From an uncultured Microbacteriaceae bacterium (lineage in GTDB: Bacteria; Actinomycetota; Actinomycetes; Actinomycetales; Microbacteriaceae): a stretch of DNA of 64,000 nucleotides. Below, one piece after another: positions 55,083 through 64,000 of the stretch (within the stretch, counting starts at the first letter, position 1; every line of letters begins with the position of its first letter). The stretch covers positions 299,076 through 363,075 of the forward strand of contig CANKXX010000004.1 of the NCBI GenBank assembly GCA_947487835.1, written 5' to 3'. Under the pieces are notes generated by a model. It was not told the origin of the DNA, did no database searches, and saw only the letters and a program-made list of their open reading frames with translations. Made by a program: the position numbers and the translations under genes.

Positions 55083-58000
55083 TCACGAGGCGGCGGCCGG
55101 CTCCCGCACGAAGATCGCCTCGAGCAGCTGGTTGACCCACGCGATGAGCTCGGCGTCGCCGAGGGGCTCGCCGTTCACCTTCGGCATGGGCACGGCGATC
55201 ACGCTGGTCTGCGCGAACAGCTTCGCGCCCGGGTACATGCGGCGCAGCCGCACCTGCACGGAGTCCGGCAGGTCCGCCGGGCCGACGCGCAGGTTCGGTC
55301 CCATCGCCACGACCTCGGAGAGCCCGGCCTTCTGGGCCATCCGCCGCAGCCGTGACACCGCGATGAGGTTCACGACCTGCTCGGGCGGCTCGCCGTAGCG
55401 GTCGGTGAGCTCCTCGAGCACGCGGTCGATCTGGTCGTCGCCCGCGGTGGGTGCGCTCGCCGTGGACAGCTTCTGGTAGGCCTCGAGGCGCAGCCGCTCG
55501 CTGTCCACGTACTCCTCGGGGATGTGCGCGTCGACGGGCAGCTCGAGCCGGAGCTCGGTCTGGCCCTCCGCGACGTCGCCGCGGAACGCGGAGACGGCCT
55601 CGCCGATCATCCGCAGGTACAGGTCGAAGCCCACGCCCGCGATGTGGCCGGACTGCTCGCCGCCGAGCAGGTTGCCCGCGCCGCGGATCTCGAGGTCCTT
55701 GAGCGCGACCTGGATGCCCGAGCCGAGCTCGTTGTTCGCGGCGATGGTCTCCAGGCGGTCGTGCGCCGTCTCGGACAGCGGCTTGTCGCCGTCGTAGAGG
55801 AAGTAGGCGTAGGCGCGCTCCCGCCCACGGCCCACGCGGCCGCGCAGCTGGTGCAGCTGGCTCAGGCCGTACTTGTCGGCCCGGTCGATGATGATCGTGT
55901 TCGCGTTCGCGATGTCGAGGCCGGTCTCGATGATGGTCGTCGAGACGAGCACGTCGAACTTGCGCTCCCAGAAGTCGACGACGACCTGCTCGAGCACGTG
56001 CTCCGGAAGCTGCCCGTGGGCGACGGCGACCCGCGCCTCGGGCACGAGCTCCGCGATCTGCGCGGCGATGCGGTTGATGCTCGACACCCGGTTGTGCACG
56101 AAGAAGATCTGGCCCTCGCGCAGCAGCTCGCGGCGGACGGCGGCCGCGACCTGGCGCTCGCTGTACGGGCCGACGAAGGTGAGGATGGGGTGCCGCTCCT
56201 CCGGCGGCGTGGCCAGGGTCGACATCTCCCGGATGCCGGTTACGGCCATCTCGAGGGTGCGCGGGATCGGCGTCGCGCTCATCGCGAGGATGTCGACGTT
56301 GTGCTTGAGCTTCTTCAGCGCGTCCTTGTGCTCGACGCCGAACCGCTGCTCCTCGTCGATGATGACGAGGCCGACGTCCTTGTACGAGATCTTGTCGGTC
56401 AGCAGGCGGTGGGTGCCGATGACGATGTCGATCGACCCGTCCTCGAGCCCCTTGACCGTCTCGCGGGTCTCGCGATCCGTCTGAAACCGGCTGAGCGGCC
56501 GGATGTGGATGGGGAAGCCGGCGAAGCGCTCGGAGAACGTCTCGAGGTGCTGGCGCACGAGCAGCGTCGTGGGCACGAGCACGACGACCTGCTTGCCGTC
56601 CTGCACCGCCTTGAACGCCGCGCGGACCGCGATCTCGGTCTTGCCGAAGCCGACGTCGCCGGACACCAGCCGGTCCATCGGGATGGGCCGCTCCATGTCG
56701 GCCTTGACCTCGTCGATGACCTGCAGCTGGTCCGGCGTCTCGACGAACGGGAACGCCTCCTCGAGCTCCCGCTGCCAGGGGGTGTCGGGCGGGAACGCGT
56801 GACCCTTGCTCGCCATGCGCGCGGAATACAGCTTCACGAGCTCGACCGCGATGTCGCGCACGGCCTTGCGGGCCTTGCCCTTCGCGGCGGCCCAGTCGCT
56901 GCCGCCCATCCTGGACAGCGACGGCGCCTCGCCGCCGACGTAGCGGCTCAGCAGGTCGAGCTGATCGGTGGGCACGTAGAGCTTGTCGCCCGGGTAGCCG
57001 CGCTTGCTCGGCGCGTACTCGAGCACGAGGAACTCGCGGCTGTGCTTGGTGGCGTTGCGCCCGCCCGTCGAGACCTCGCGCTGGGTCAGCTCGAGGAACT
57101 TGCCGATGCCGTGGGTCGAGTGCACCACGTAGTCGCCCGGCTTCAGCTGCAGCGGGTCGACGACGTTCTTGCGCCGGGCGGCGAGCTTCTTGACCTGCCG
57201 CGAGTCGTACCCGGCGGACCGGCCGTAGAACTCGCCCTCGGTGAGCACGGCGAGCTTCGTCTCGGCGATCTCGAAGCCCGAGTCGAGCCCCGCCTGCACC
57301 AGGTAGGCGATGCCGGGCTCCGGCTCCGCCGGGAAGTCCTCGACGATACGGGCGGGCAGCTCGTGCTCGCCGAGCACGTCCGCGGCCCGCTCCACCAGGC
57401 CGGCGCCGCGGGCGACGACCCCCACGGTCCAGCCGGCGCGCAGGCGCTCGGCGACGTGCTCGATGGCGCCCATGGCGTTGCCCTGGAAGCTCGGCACCGG
57501 GTCCGCGTCGATGCGCACGGTGAGGATCTCGTCGATCTCGAGCTCCTCGGGCAGCACGTCCGTGGCCTGGAACTGGCTGAGCGTCCACCACGGGCGGTCG
57601 CGCTTCGTCGCGCGGAGCTCGGAGAGGCTGAGGAAGTCGCCCGAGGCGAGGTCGATGGGCGACTCCGCCCCCGCCGTCGCGGCGCTCCACGCCGCGGACA
57701 GGAACTCGCGGTTGGTCTCGGCGAGGCTGACCGCTCGCGTGGCGACCCGCTCCGGGGAGATGACGGCGATGGCGGTGTCCGCGGGAAGGTAGTGCGTCAC
57801 CGGGACGAGCCGCTCGACGAGCGCGGGCGCGAGGCTCTCCATGCCCTCGACGGGGATGCCCTCGGAGATCTTCTCGAGCATGCCGCGGAGGCTCGGGAAC
57901 TCGTCGCGCATCTCCCGGGCGCGCTGGCGCACGGGGGCGGTGAGCAGCAGCTCGCGGCTGGGCGCAAGCTCGACCGACGGCAGGTCCGTGGGCAGCGACC

Positions 58001-58709
58001 GCTGGTCGGCGACGGAGAACTCGCGGATCTGGTCGACCTCGTCGCCGAAGAACTCGACGCGGACCGGGTGGTCGGCGAACGACGGGAACACGTCGAGGAT
58101 GCCGCCGCGCACGGCGAACTCGCCGCGCCGCGTCACCATGTCGACGCGCGCGTAGGCGAGGTCGATGAGGTTGCGGGACAGGGCCGACAGGTCGAAGCCG
58201 CGGCCGCCGACGGTCAGCAGCACGGGGTCGAGCTCGGTGAGGTTCGAGGCGACAGGCTGCAGCGCGGCACGCACGGAGGCCACGATCACGAGCGGGCGCG
58301 CCGCCGCGTCCGCTGCGGCGCCCGCCTGCTGCCGGGCCGCGTCCCACTCCTTCAGCCTGCGGAGCGCGCGCAGCCGCTTGCCGACGATCTCCGCGCTCGG
58401 GCTGAGCCGCTCGTGGGGCAGGGTCTCCCAGGCCGGGAACTCCACGATCTCGGCCTCGGGCGCCACGGCGGCCAGGCTGGCGCGCAGTGACTCGGACTCA
58501 CGGCCCGTCGCGGTGATGGCCAGCAGGGACGCCGGCACCGAGGGATCCCCGTCGCGCAGGCCACTGCCGCGCCGGCCGAGCAGCGCCGCGAGGAGCGGCG
58601 CGCGCAGCCCGTCGGTGAGCGAGAAGTCCGCGTCCCGGTGGGACGAGGCGAGGGCGGCGTCGAAGGTGGAGGCGCGGCACAACGCCGGAAGCAGACCCTG
58701 GAGAATCAC
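55083..58709 (-). CDS. mfd: Transcription-repair coupling factor
   Basis: A 1208-residue ATP-dependent translocase that removes RNA polymerase stalled at lesions and recruits UvrA. The UvrB-like N-terminal region includes EFPAWETLPHERLSPS and TRRGEFAVRGGILDVFP. The polymerase-interacting domain starts near GDYVVHSTHGIGKF. RecG-like motor motifs are GDVGFGKTEIAVRAAFKAV, IIDEEQRFGV, SATPIPRTLEMA and QLRGRVGRG. The C-terminal TRCF domain ends the protein. GTG 58709 follows TAGGCT by 6 nt, so the message is leaderless. Confidence 0.97.
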   Translation of the reverse strand: MILQGLLPALCRASTFDAALASSHRDADFSLTDGLRAPLLAALLGRRGSGLRDGDPSVPASLLAITATGRESESLRASLAAVAPEAEIVEFPAWETLPHERLSPSAEIVGKRLRALRRLKEWDAARQQAGAAADAAARPLVIVASVRAALQPVASNLTELDPVLLTVGGRGFDLSALSRNLIDLAYARVDMVTRRGEFAVRGGILDVFPSFADHPVRVEFFGDEVDQIREFSVADQRSLPTDLPSVELAPSRELLLTAPVRQRAREMRDEFPSLRGMLEKISEGIPVEGMESLAPALVERLVPVTHYLPADTAIAVISPERVATRAVSLAETNREFLSAAWSAATAGAESPIDLASGDFLSLSELRATKRDRPWWTLSQFQATDVLPEELEIDEILTVRIDADPVPSFQGNAMGAIEHVAERLRAGWTVGVVARGAGLVERAADVLGEHELPARIVEDFPAEPEPGIAYLVQAGLDSGFEIAETKLAVLTEGEFYGRSAGYDSRQVKKLAARRKNVVDPLQLKPGDYVVHSTHGIGKFLELTQREVSTGGRNATKHSREFLVLEYAPSKRGYPGDKLYVPTDQLDLLSRYVGGEAPSLSRMGGSDWAAAKGKARKAVRDIAVELVKLYSARMASKGHAFPPDTPWQRELEEAFPFVETPDQLQVIDEVKADMERPIPMDRLVSGDVGFGKTEIAVRAAFKAVQDGKQVVVLVPTTLLVRQHLETFSERFAGFPIHIRPLSRFQTDRETRETVKGLEDGSIDIVIGTHRLLTDKISYKDVGLVIIDEEQRFGVEHKDALKKLKHNVDILAMSATPIPRTLEMAVTGIREMSTLATPPEERHPILTFVGPYSERQVAAAVRRELLREGQIFFVHNRVSSINRIAAQIAELVPEARVAVAHGQLPEHVLEQVVVDFWERKFDVLVSTTIIETGLDIANANTIIIDRADKYGLSQLHQLRGRVGRGRERAYAYFLYDGDKPLSETAHDRLETIAANNELGSGIQVALKDLEIRGAGNLLGGEQSGHIAGVGFDLYLRMIGEAVSAFRGDVAEGQTELRLELPVDAHIPEEYVDSERLRLEAYQKLSTASAPTAGDDQIDRVLEELTDRYGEPPEQVVNLIAVSRLRRMAQKAGLSEVVAMGPNLRVGPADLPDSVQVRLRRMYPGAKLFAQTSVIAVPMPKVNGEPLGDAELIAWVNQLLEAIFVREPAAAS

Positions 58710-58715
58710 TGCACA

Positions 58716-58721
58716 AGCCTA
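58716..58721 (-). promoter_or_regulatory. Leaderless -10 of mfd
   Basis: TAGGCT on the minus strand is followed by TGTGCA (6 nt) and GTG. Confidence 0.65.
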
Positions 58722-58939
58722 CGTGCCGCCACCGTCGCCCGCCTGTGCGCGGCGGTGCCCCCGCCACGCTGGAAGCGAACGCCGGGCACTCCCCCTCGAG
58801 GCGTCCGGGACCCCCCTCCGGAACTACTGGGGCGCGCGCCGGCCGGTACTGGGGCTTCGCCGCCGGTCCCGGGCGCGTATCGTCGAATATCGGTGTGTCC
58901 GCGCCGGCGTTGATCCCGCAACGCGCAGTTGGAGGAGCC

Positions 58940-59890
58940 ATGAGCCGAGCGCGCATCTCGTCCGTCCGCACCCGTTCCCGCGTCACGGCCGTGGTCCTCG
59001 GCCTGGTCGCCCTTCTCGCCTTCGGGCCGTCCCCGGAGGCGCGGACCGCGAGCGCCGCGGGCTCCTACAGCACGACCCTCACCTTCGGCGGCACCGGTGT
59101 GTACGAGCCCTCGGGCGTGGTGGAGAGCCGGCGGAACCCCGGGATGCTCTGGACCCACAACGAGGACCGCAAGAACCTGATCCTGCTCGGCACCTCCGGC
59201 GTCGCCGCGCAGTACTGGGTGCCGTTCCCGTTCGACCGGCCGATGACGGCCACGGACGCCTTCGACTGGGAGGACATCGCCGTCGGTCCCTGCCCCGGCG
59301 GACAGTGCGTCTACGCCGCCGACACGGGCAGGGTGAGCGGCTCGTTCCCGGCCGGCTTCTCACGCTCCACCTTCGCGATCTACCGGCTGCCCGAGCCGCG
59401 CTTCGGTGTCACCGCGGACAACTCGAAGCTGACCGGGCTGGAGCGGTTCCCGTTCCGCTACCCGGACGGTGCGTTCGACTCCGAGGCGATGGTCGTGCAT
59501 CCGCAGACCGGCGCGATCTACCTGCTGACGAAGAACGCGGGCTTCACGCGGGTGTACCGCATGCCGCAGCCGCTGTCACGCGACACGGTGGTGACGCTCC
59601 AGTTCGTCGCCCAGATTCCGCTCCCGGCGAGCACCAACAAGGTGACCGCCGCCGACATCGACGCGACCGGCCGGAAGTTGCTGGTGCGCACGTACTCGAG
59701 CGTGCTCCAGTACACCGCGAGCAGCGCGGGCGTGTTCGAGTCGGCCTTCCGCGCGGTGCCGCGGGTGCTGACCAACATCCCCGACCGCCAGGGCGAGGCG
59801 ATCGCCTACCGGGCGGATGCGGCCGCGTACTACACGATCGACGAGCTGCCGTCGAACGGTGTCTGGTCCGTGCGCCGCGCGGTGCTGTAA
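58940..59890 (+). CDS. Secreted protein with beta-propeller-like repeats
   Basis: A 316-residue protein with a signal peptide (core VTAVVLGLVALLAF, cleavage near ASA-AGS). The mature part has patterns seen in SdiA-regulated/phytase-like propellers: LWTHNEDRKNLILLGTSG, FDWEDIAVGPC, GAIYLLTKNAG and GEAIAYRADAAAYYTIDE. One Cys pair is visible (CPGGQC). No enzymatic residues can be named. GGAGGAG lies 3 nt before ATG 58940. It is transcribed alone in the gap between mfd and recQ. Confidence 0.78.
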   Translation: MSRARISSVRTRSRVTAVVLGLVALLAFGPSPEARTASAAGSYSTTLTFGGTGVYEPSGVVESRRNPGMLWTHNEDRKNLILLGTSGVAAQYWVPFPFDRPMTATDAFDWEDIAVGPCPGGQCVYAADTGRVSGSFPAGFSRSTFAIYRLPEPRFGVTADNSKLTGLERFPFRYPDGAFDSEAMVVHPQTGAIYLLTKNAGFTRVYRMPQPLSRDTVVTLQFVAQIPLPASTNKVTAADIDATGRKLLVRTYSSVLQYTASSAGVFESAFRAVPRVLTNIPDRQGEAIAYRADAAAYYTIDELPSNGVWSVRRAVL

Positions 59891-59987
59891 CGGCCCGTTC
59901 GGTCCTCCTCACTTCCGGCACTAGCGCCGCCCGCGGCGCCTGACAATCCCCAGGGGCATTTCGGCGGCTGCTGTTTCACTGGATCGG

Positions 59988-61760
59988 GTGAGCAGAACGA
60001 CCGCGGACCGCACCACCCCGAACCGCAGGAATCCCAGCCGCAATACCCGGGACCGCACGACCCGGGACCGATCCGACCGACCGAGGATCGAGAGGGCGGG
60101 CCGGGAGTCCTTCGGCTGGGACGACCTGCACACGGGGCAGCTCGAGGCGGTCGAGGCGGTGCTCTCCGGCCGGAACGTGCTCGGCGTCATGCCCACGGGG
60201 TACGGCAAGTCCGCGATCTACCAGCTGTCCACCGTGCTGCTCGACGGCCTCACGCTCGTGATCTCTCCCCTCATCGCCCTGCAGGAGGACCAGGTCGCCG
60301 GCCTCGCCGACGCGCCGGACGCTCCTCCCGCCGTCGCCCTGAACTCGAGCCGCACCGCGGCCGAGACCGACGAGGCCTGGCGCATCCTCGAGGGCGAGGG
60401 GCTGCGGATCGCCTTCCTCGCCCCCGAGCAGCTGGCGAAGGACGAGGTGACGGAGCGGCTGCGCGGCATCGGCGTGGCCCTGTTCGTGGTCGACGAGGCG
60501 CACTGCGTCTCCTCCTGGGGGCACGACTTCCGGCCCGACTACCTGCTCCTCGGACCGGCGATCGAGCGGCTCGGCCGTCCCCGGGTCATCGCGCTCACGG
60601 CGACCGGCTCCTCGCCCGTGCGGCGGGAGATCGCGGAGCGACTCGGCCTGGACGACCCCCTCGTACTGACCCGCGGGTTCGACCGCCCGAACATCCGTCT
60701 CGACGTCGCGCGGCACGAGAGCGAGAGCGAGAAGCGCGCGGCCGTGCTCGACCAGGTCGCGGAGCTGCCGAAGCCGGGTCTGCTCTACGTCGCCACCCGC
60801 AAGGCGAGCGAGACCTTCGCGGAGGAGCTCGCGGAGCGGGGCATCCGCACGGCGGCCTACCACGGCGGGCTGAGCGCCACGGTGCGAGCGGAGGTGCACG
60901 AGGCGTTCCACTCCGATGCCGTCGACGTGGTCGTGGCGACCTCGGCCTTCGGGATGGGCATCGACAAGCCGAACGTGCGCTTCGTGGTGCATGCCGCCGT
61001 GCCGGAGTCCGTCGACGAGTACTACCAGGAGGTCGGCCGGGCCGGCAGGGACGGCGAGCCGGCGATCGCCGCGCTGCACTACCGGCCCGAGGACCTCGCG
61101 CTGCGCAAGTTCTTCTCCGCCCGCACGCCCGACCGGGGCAGGCTCCGCAACGTGTACCGCGCGGTGGAGGCCGCGGGCCGTCCCGTGCGGCCCGCCGAGA
61201 TCGGGGGCGAGCTCGAACTCGCCACCCGCTCCGTCACCGGGCCGGTGAACCTGCTCGCCGACGCCGGCGTGCTCGCGACGGGCCGGAAGGGCGTGACCGT
61301 CGCCGATCCGGTGGGCGCGGACGAGGCGGCGGAGCGCGCCCGGCAGGCCGCCGAGGAAGGCGAGCGCATCGAGCGCAGCCGGCTCGAGATGATGCGCGCC
61401 TACGCCGAGACGCGCGACTGCCGCCGCGCGTTCCTGCTCGGCTACTTCGGCGAGGAGCGGCTGACCGACTGCGGCAACTGCGACACGTGCCGCGCCCGCG
61501 TCGAGGCAGCGACGGTGCTCGGGATCGAGGACCCGCCTCCGCTGGACCGCGAGGAGGTGCCGGCCACCGAGGACGGGGCACTCGAGCAGGCGGGCGACGA
61601 CGACTACCCGCTCCAGGCCGCCGTGACCCATAGGGAGTGGGGACCGGGGACGGTCATGCGGCACGAGGAGGACCGCATCACGGTCTTCTTCGAGCAGGAG
61701 GGCTACAAGGTGCTGTCCCGCAAGCTGATCGAGGAGAACGACCTGCTCAGCGTGGACTGA
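59988..61760 (+). CDS. recQ: RecQ family DNA helicase
   Basis: A 590-residue 3'-5' helicase. The N terminus is Arg/Thr/Asn-rich and disordered (about 1-38). Helicase motifs: MPTGYGKSAIYQ (I), VVDEAHCVSSWGHDFRPDY (II), ALTATGSS (III), ATSAFGMGIDKPNVRFVVH (V) and QEVGRAGRDG (VI). A zinc-binding Cys set (ETRDCRR..., DCGNCDTC) and a shortened C-terminal region with no HRDC domain follow; the end (WGPGTVMRHEEDRITVFFEQEGYKVLS) is a small beta domain typical of actinobacterial RecQ-like proteins. Start is GTG 59988. Confidence 0.94.
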   Translation: MSRTTADRTTPNRRNPSRNTRDRTTRDRSDRPRIERAGRESFGWDDLHTGQLEAVEAVLSGRNVLGVMPTGYGKSAIYQLSTVLLDGLTLVISPLIALQEDQVAGLADAPDAPPAVALNSSRTAAETDEAWRILEGEGLRIAFLAPEQLAKDEVTERLRGIGVALFVVDEAHCVSSWGHDFRPDYLLLGPAIERLGRPRVIALTATGSSPVRREIAERLGLDDPLVLTRGFDRPNIRLDVARHESESEKRAAVLDQVAELPKPGLLYVATRKASETFAEELAERGIRTAAYHGGLSATVRAEVHEAFHSDAVDVVVATSAFGMGIDKPNVRFVVHAAVPESVDEYYQEVGRAGRDGEPAIAALHYRPEDLALRKFFSARTPDRGRLRNVYRAVEAAGRPVRPAEIGGELELATRSVTGPVNLLADAGVLATGRKGVTVADPVGADEAAERARQAAEEGERIERSRLEMMRAYAETRDCRRAFLLGYFGEERLTDCGNCDTCRARVEAATVLGIEDPPPLDREEVPATEDGALEQAGDDDYPLQAAVTHREWGPGTVMRHEEDRITVFFEQEGYKVLSRKLIEENDLLSVD

Positions 61761-61769
61761 CCATCTCCG

Positions 61770-62357
61770 CTACCCCGTAGCGGTGTGGAAGCGCAGCTGG
61801 GCCGCCGTGAGCCCCTCGGTGCCGATCTGCTCGACCGCGTCGGCGGCGTCGGCGAGCACGCTGGGCAGCGACTGCCGCTCCGTCGAGGAGAAGTCGCGCA
61901 GCACGAAGTCCGCCGCGGGTTGGCGGCCGGGGGGCCGGCCGATGCCGACGCGGACCCGGATGAAGTCGCCGGTGCCGAGCGCCGCGATGATGTCGCGCAC
62001 CCCGTTGTGCCCGCCGTGTCCGCCGCCGAACTTGAGGCGGAGCGCGTCGAACGGGATGTCGAGCTCGTCGTGCACCACGATGAGGCGGTCCGGCTGCAGG
62101 GAGTAGAAGCGCATCAGGTTGGCGACGGGGCCGCCGGAGACGTTCATGAACGTGTTGGGCTTGGCGAGCACCAGCTTCGGTCCCGCCGCGAAGGTGCGCC
62201 CCTCGGCGACCGTGGCGTTCGTGCGGTGCGACTTGAAGGATGCCCGCAGCCGATCGGCGAGCTCGGCGAGCACCATCTGCCCCACGTTGTGGCGGTTGCC
62301 CGCGTAGCCGGGGCCGGGGTTGCCGAGGCCCACCACGAGCCAGGTGTTGTTCTCCAT
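61770..62357 (-). CDS. pth: Peptidyl-tRNA hydrolase
   Basis: A 195-residue enzyme that recycles tRNA from peptidyl-tRNA. VVGLGNPGPGYAGNRHNVGQMV contains the catalytic His; KPNTFMNVSGGPV, VVHDELDIPF and GGGHGGHNGVRDI complete the active site. AAGGAG lies 5 nt before the ATG. It lies downstream of rplY, the classical arrangement, and converges with recQ with only 9 bp between stops. Confidence 0.96.
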   Translation of the reverse strand: MENNTWLVVGLGNPGPGYAGNRHNVGQMVLAELADRLRASFKSHRTNATVAEGRTFAAGPKLVLAKPNTFMNVSGGPVANLMRFYSLQPDRLIVVHDELDIPFDALRLKFGGGHGGHNGVRDIIAALGTGDFIRVRVGIGRPPGRQPAADFVLRDFSSTERQSLPSVLADAADAVEQIGTEGLTAAQLRFHTATG

Positions 62358-62390
62358 CGCTCCTTCTCTCTCGTCACGCCCGCACGGAAA

Positions 62391-62431
62391 CGAGCCTGCC
62401 GGAACGTCCGTGGACGGTTCCGGCAGGCTCG
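62391..62431 (-). terminator. Strong hairpin between rplY and pth
   Basis: A perfect 15-bp stem, CGAGCCTGCCGGAAC with GTTCCGGCAGGCTCG, encloses an 11-nt loop. There is no T-run. It can end or attenuate transcription after rplY. The stem contains GAGCCTGCCG, close to the loop of the dispersed hairpin repeat. Confidence 0.75.
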
Positions 62432-62465
62432 CGAGACGTACCTGTCCGCCGCGAAAGCGGCGAGA

Positions 62466-63128
62466 CTACTCGGTCGGCTTCTCGGTGTCCGCGTCGACGA
62501 TCTCGTCGTCCGCGGCGCCACCCTCGCCCTCGACCTCGACGCCCTCGTCACCCTCGGCCTCGTCCGTGCCGGCGTCGGTCTCGGTGTCCATCTCGCCGCT
62601 GGAGACGGCGAGCACGAGCGTCTCGGGGTCGGTGAGCAGGGTGGAGCCGGCGGGCAGCTCGACCTGGGAGGCCAGCACGTGCGAGCCCTCGGCGAGGCCC
62701 TCGACGCTCACGGTGAGGCGCTCGGGGATGTGCGTGGCCTCGGCCTCGATCGACAGCGTGGTGTTCTCCACGGTCACGACGCCGTCGCCGGCGGGCTCGC
62801 CCTCGACCGTGACGGGGATGTCGACGGTGACGCGCTCACCGGCGCGGATGACGACGAGGTCGACGTGCTCGATGATCTGACGCACGGGGTCCTTCTGCAC
62901 GTCCTTCACCAGCGCGAGCTGGTTGGCGCCGGAGATGTCGAGCTCGAGCACGGCGTTCGCCTTGCGCAGGATCAGCATGACCTCGTGGCCCGGGAGGGTG
63001 AGGTGCTGGGGCTCGGTGCCGTGGCCGTAGAGGACGGCGGGGATCTTGCCGGCGGCGCGCAGCTTGCGGGCCGCACCCTTGCCGAACTTCTCGCGCTTGT
63101 CGGCGACGAGACGGTTGTCGTTTGCCAT
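62466..63128 (-). CDS. rplY: 50S ribosomal protein L25/general stress protein Ctc
   Basis: A 220-residue CTC-type L25 that binds 5S rRNA. The N-terminal L25 domain covers about 5-95 (REKFGKGAARKLRAAGKIPAVLYGHG, VLELDISG), then the C-terminal CTC beta domain (VTVDIPVTVEGEPAG, IPERLTVSVEGL) and a strongly acidic tail of about 40 residues. CAAGGAG lies ahead of ATG 63128. The 244-bp gap upstream (63129-63372) holds its promoter region and no gene. Confidence 0.95.
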   Translation of the reverse strand: MANDNRLVADKREKFGKGAARKLRAAGKIPAVLYGHGTEPQHLTLPGHEVMLILRKANAVLELDISGANQLALVKDVQKDPVRQIIEHVDLVVIRAGERVTVDIPVTVEGEPAGDGVVTVENTTLSIEAEATHIPERLTVSVEGLAEGSHVLASQVELPAGSTLLTDPETLVLAVSSGEMDTETDAGTDEAEGDEGVEVEGEGGAADDEIVDADTEKPTE

Positions 63129-63372
63129 GGTTCTTACACTCCTTGGCGAGCCCGCGGGCCCGCATAGATGGATTGGTCAACTCGAACGCTTGCGCGTGAG
63201 GAAAGACTGCGAGCCTCGCCACCGCGTCGATCACGGACACCCGTCGGGGCGGTTGTGGACCGCCATCGGACGTCCCTCGCCGAAGTTCAATCCTGAAGTC
63301 TACACGGAGCCGCGGGGCGGTCCTGCCCGCTCCTGCACCTGACCAGCCGGTCAGGGCGCGACGCCGGGCCGG

Positions 63373-63903
63373 TCAGGGCGCGAGCGCGAGGCCGGTAAGC
63401 GCCTGGAGGGCCGCCGCGGCGACCTCCGCGGGCGGAGGCGCGATGTCCACGACGACGCCCCGCTCGTCCTGCTGCAGGGGCTCGAGCGTGTCGAGCTGGG
63501 AGGCGAGCAGGGACGCGGGCATGTACTCGTGCTTGCGCGGCCCCAGCCGCGAGGCGAGCAGCGCGGGCGACCCGTGAAGGTGCAGGAACACGATCCCCGG
63601 CGTCGCCGCCCGCAGCCGGTCGCGGTAGGCACGGCGGAGCGCCGAGCACGCGACCACCGGGTGGTTGCCCTGGTCGTCGAGGGAGGCGAGCACGCCGGCG
63701 ACGGAGTCGAGCCACGGCCAGCGGTCCTCGTCGGTCAGCGGGACGCCGGACGCCATCTTCGCCCGGTTCTCCGGCGAGTGCAGGCCGTCGCCGTCCACGA
63801 AGGTGCGGCCGAGGGCGTCCGCCACGGCCGTGCCGACGGTGGACTTGCCCGACCCGGACACGCCCATCACGACGATCGGCGCCTTCTCCCCCTCGTGGGC
63901 CAC
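63373..63903 (-). CDS. gntK: Gluconokinase
   Basis: A 176-residue GntK-type kinase making 6-phosphogluconate for the pentose phosphate pathway. Walker A is VVMGVSGSGKST; DGDGLHSPENRAKMASGVPLTDEDRWPWL and CSALRRAYRDRLR are signature segments, followed by FLHLHGSPALLASRL and HEYMPASLLASQLDTLE. GTG 63903 fits the family's N terminus but has no good ribosome site, and the frame stays open to the window edge, so an N-terminal extension or a fusion is possible. A 15-bp duplication straddles its stop. Confidence 0.92.
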   Translation of the reverse strand: MAHEGEKAPIVVMGVSGSGKSTVGTAVADALGRTFVDGDGLHSPENRAKMASGVPLTDEDRWPWLDSVAGVLASLDDQGNHPVVACSALRRAYRDRLRAATPGIVFLHLHGSPALLASRLGPRKHEYMPASLLASQLDTLEPLQQDERGVVVDIAPPPAEVAAAALQALTGLALAP

Positions 63904-64000
63904 CTGCCCGCTCGCGGCGGGGTGTGCGTCGTCGATACGGACGTCGGTGGGGCGTGCGTCGCTGCCCGCCGTGTCGTCGGGAGTCGTGCGGTCGCCTGCT

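Noticed and set aside
55524-58490. A 988-residue plus-strand open frame opposite mfd
   Set aside because: The composition is typical of an antisense shadow, with no domain, and mfd motifs lie on the other strand.

Overview
The window looks like chromosomal DNA from a high-GC actinobacterium, most likely a member of the Microbacteriaceae. Supporting points are the very high GC content, frequent GTG starts, a mycothiol conjugate amidase (mca), a DUF222/13E12-type HNH gene, and actinobacterial families such as DUF4245, DUF4307 and DUF501. Many genes show a TANNNT hexamer exactly 6 nt before an ATG or GTG, the hallmark of leaderless actinobacterial transcripts. No phage, plasmid, insertion sequence, CRISPR array or rRNA was seen.

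Layout. 1-6000: a sugar module with a fused dihydroxyacetone/erythrulose-type kinase (cut by the window edge), an ACS-family MFS transporter, a divergent FadR-type GntR regulator with AACCGGTT operators over both promoters, class II fructose-bisphosphate aldolase and an unknown protein. 6180-16630: housekeeping genes (FMN reductase, ispH, xseAB, DUF4245, beta-carbonic anhydrase, fumC, PIN-PhoH ATPase, class V aminotransferase, short-chain prenyl transferase). 16700-24080: trhA, then a more accessory stretch (RibD_C protein, ECF42 sigma/YCII pair, phosphotransferase, MHS transporter, and a DUF222-HNH gene bracketed by hairpin repeats). 24168-26500: small TM protein, mca, DUF4307, greA. 26580-31440: a five-gene iron-siderophore uptake operon behind a DtxR/IdeR-like box. 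31470-45830: ilvA, AI-2E-type permease, YcaQ/AlkX-like glycosylase, LemA, an unusual Ig-like plus multi-TM protein, an amino acid permease, DUF4190, DUF1905, a two-component system with a PepSY protein, a tRNA with anticodon UAA, and NDH-2. 45930-63900: subtilase, DUF501, FtsB-like, eno, hisS, an ABC exporter, TetR, mazG, mfd, a secreted propeller-like protein, recQ, pth, rplY and gluconokinase.

From memory, the gene set ispH-xseA-xseB-DUF4245-fum-phoH-uppS-hemolysin III-mca-DUF4307-greA and the set pth-rplY-mfd-mazG-eno-ftsB-DUF501 match two conserved neighbourhoods of Mycobacterium tuberculosis (around Rv1080c-Rv1110 and Rv1014c-Rv1025). Against that backbone, the 17.5-24.1 kb stretch and the iron operon look like lineage-specific insertions.

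The most interesting non-coding signals are two dispersed repeat families. One is a 23-nt hairpin in two subtypes whose stems differ by a compensatory base-pair swap. The other is an 80-bp palindromic element present twice. The DUF222-HNH gene even takes its stop codon from inside a copy of the hairpin. The least explained protein is the 36.2-38.4 kb product, which has three Cys-containing beta domains joined to about eight membrane helices.
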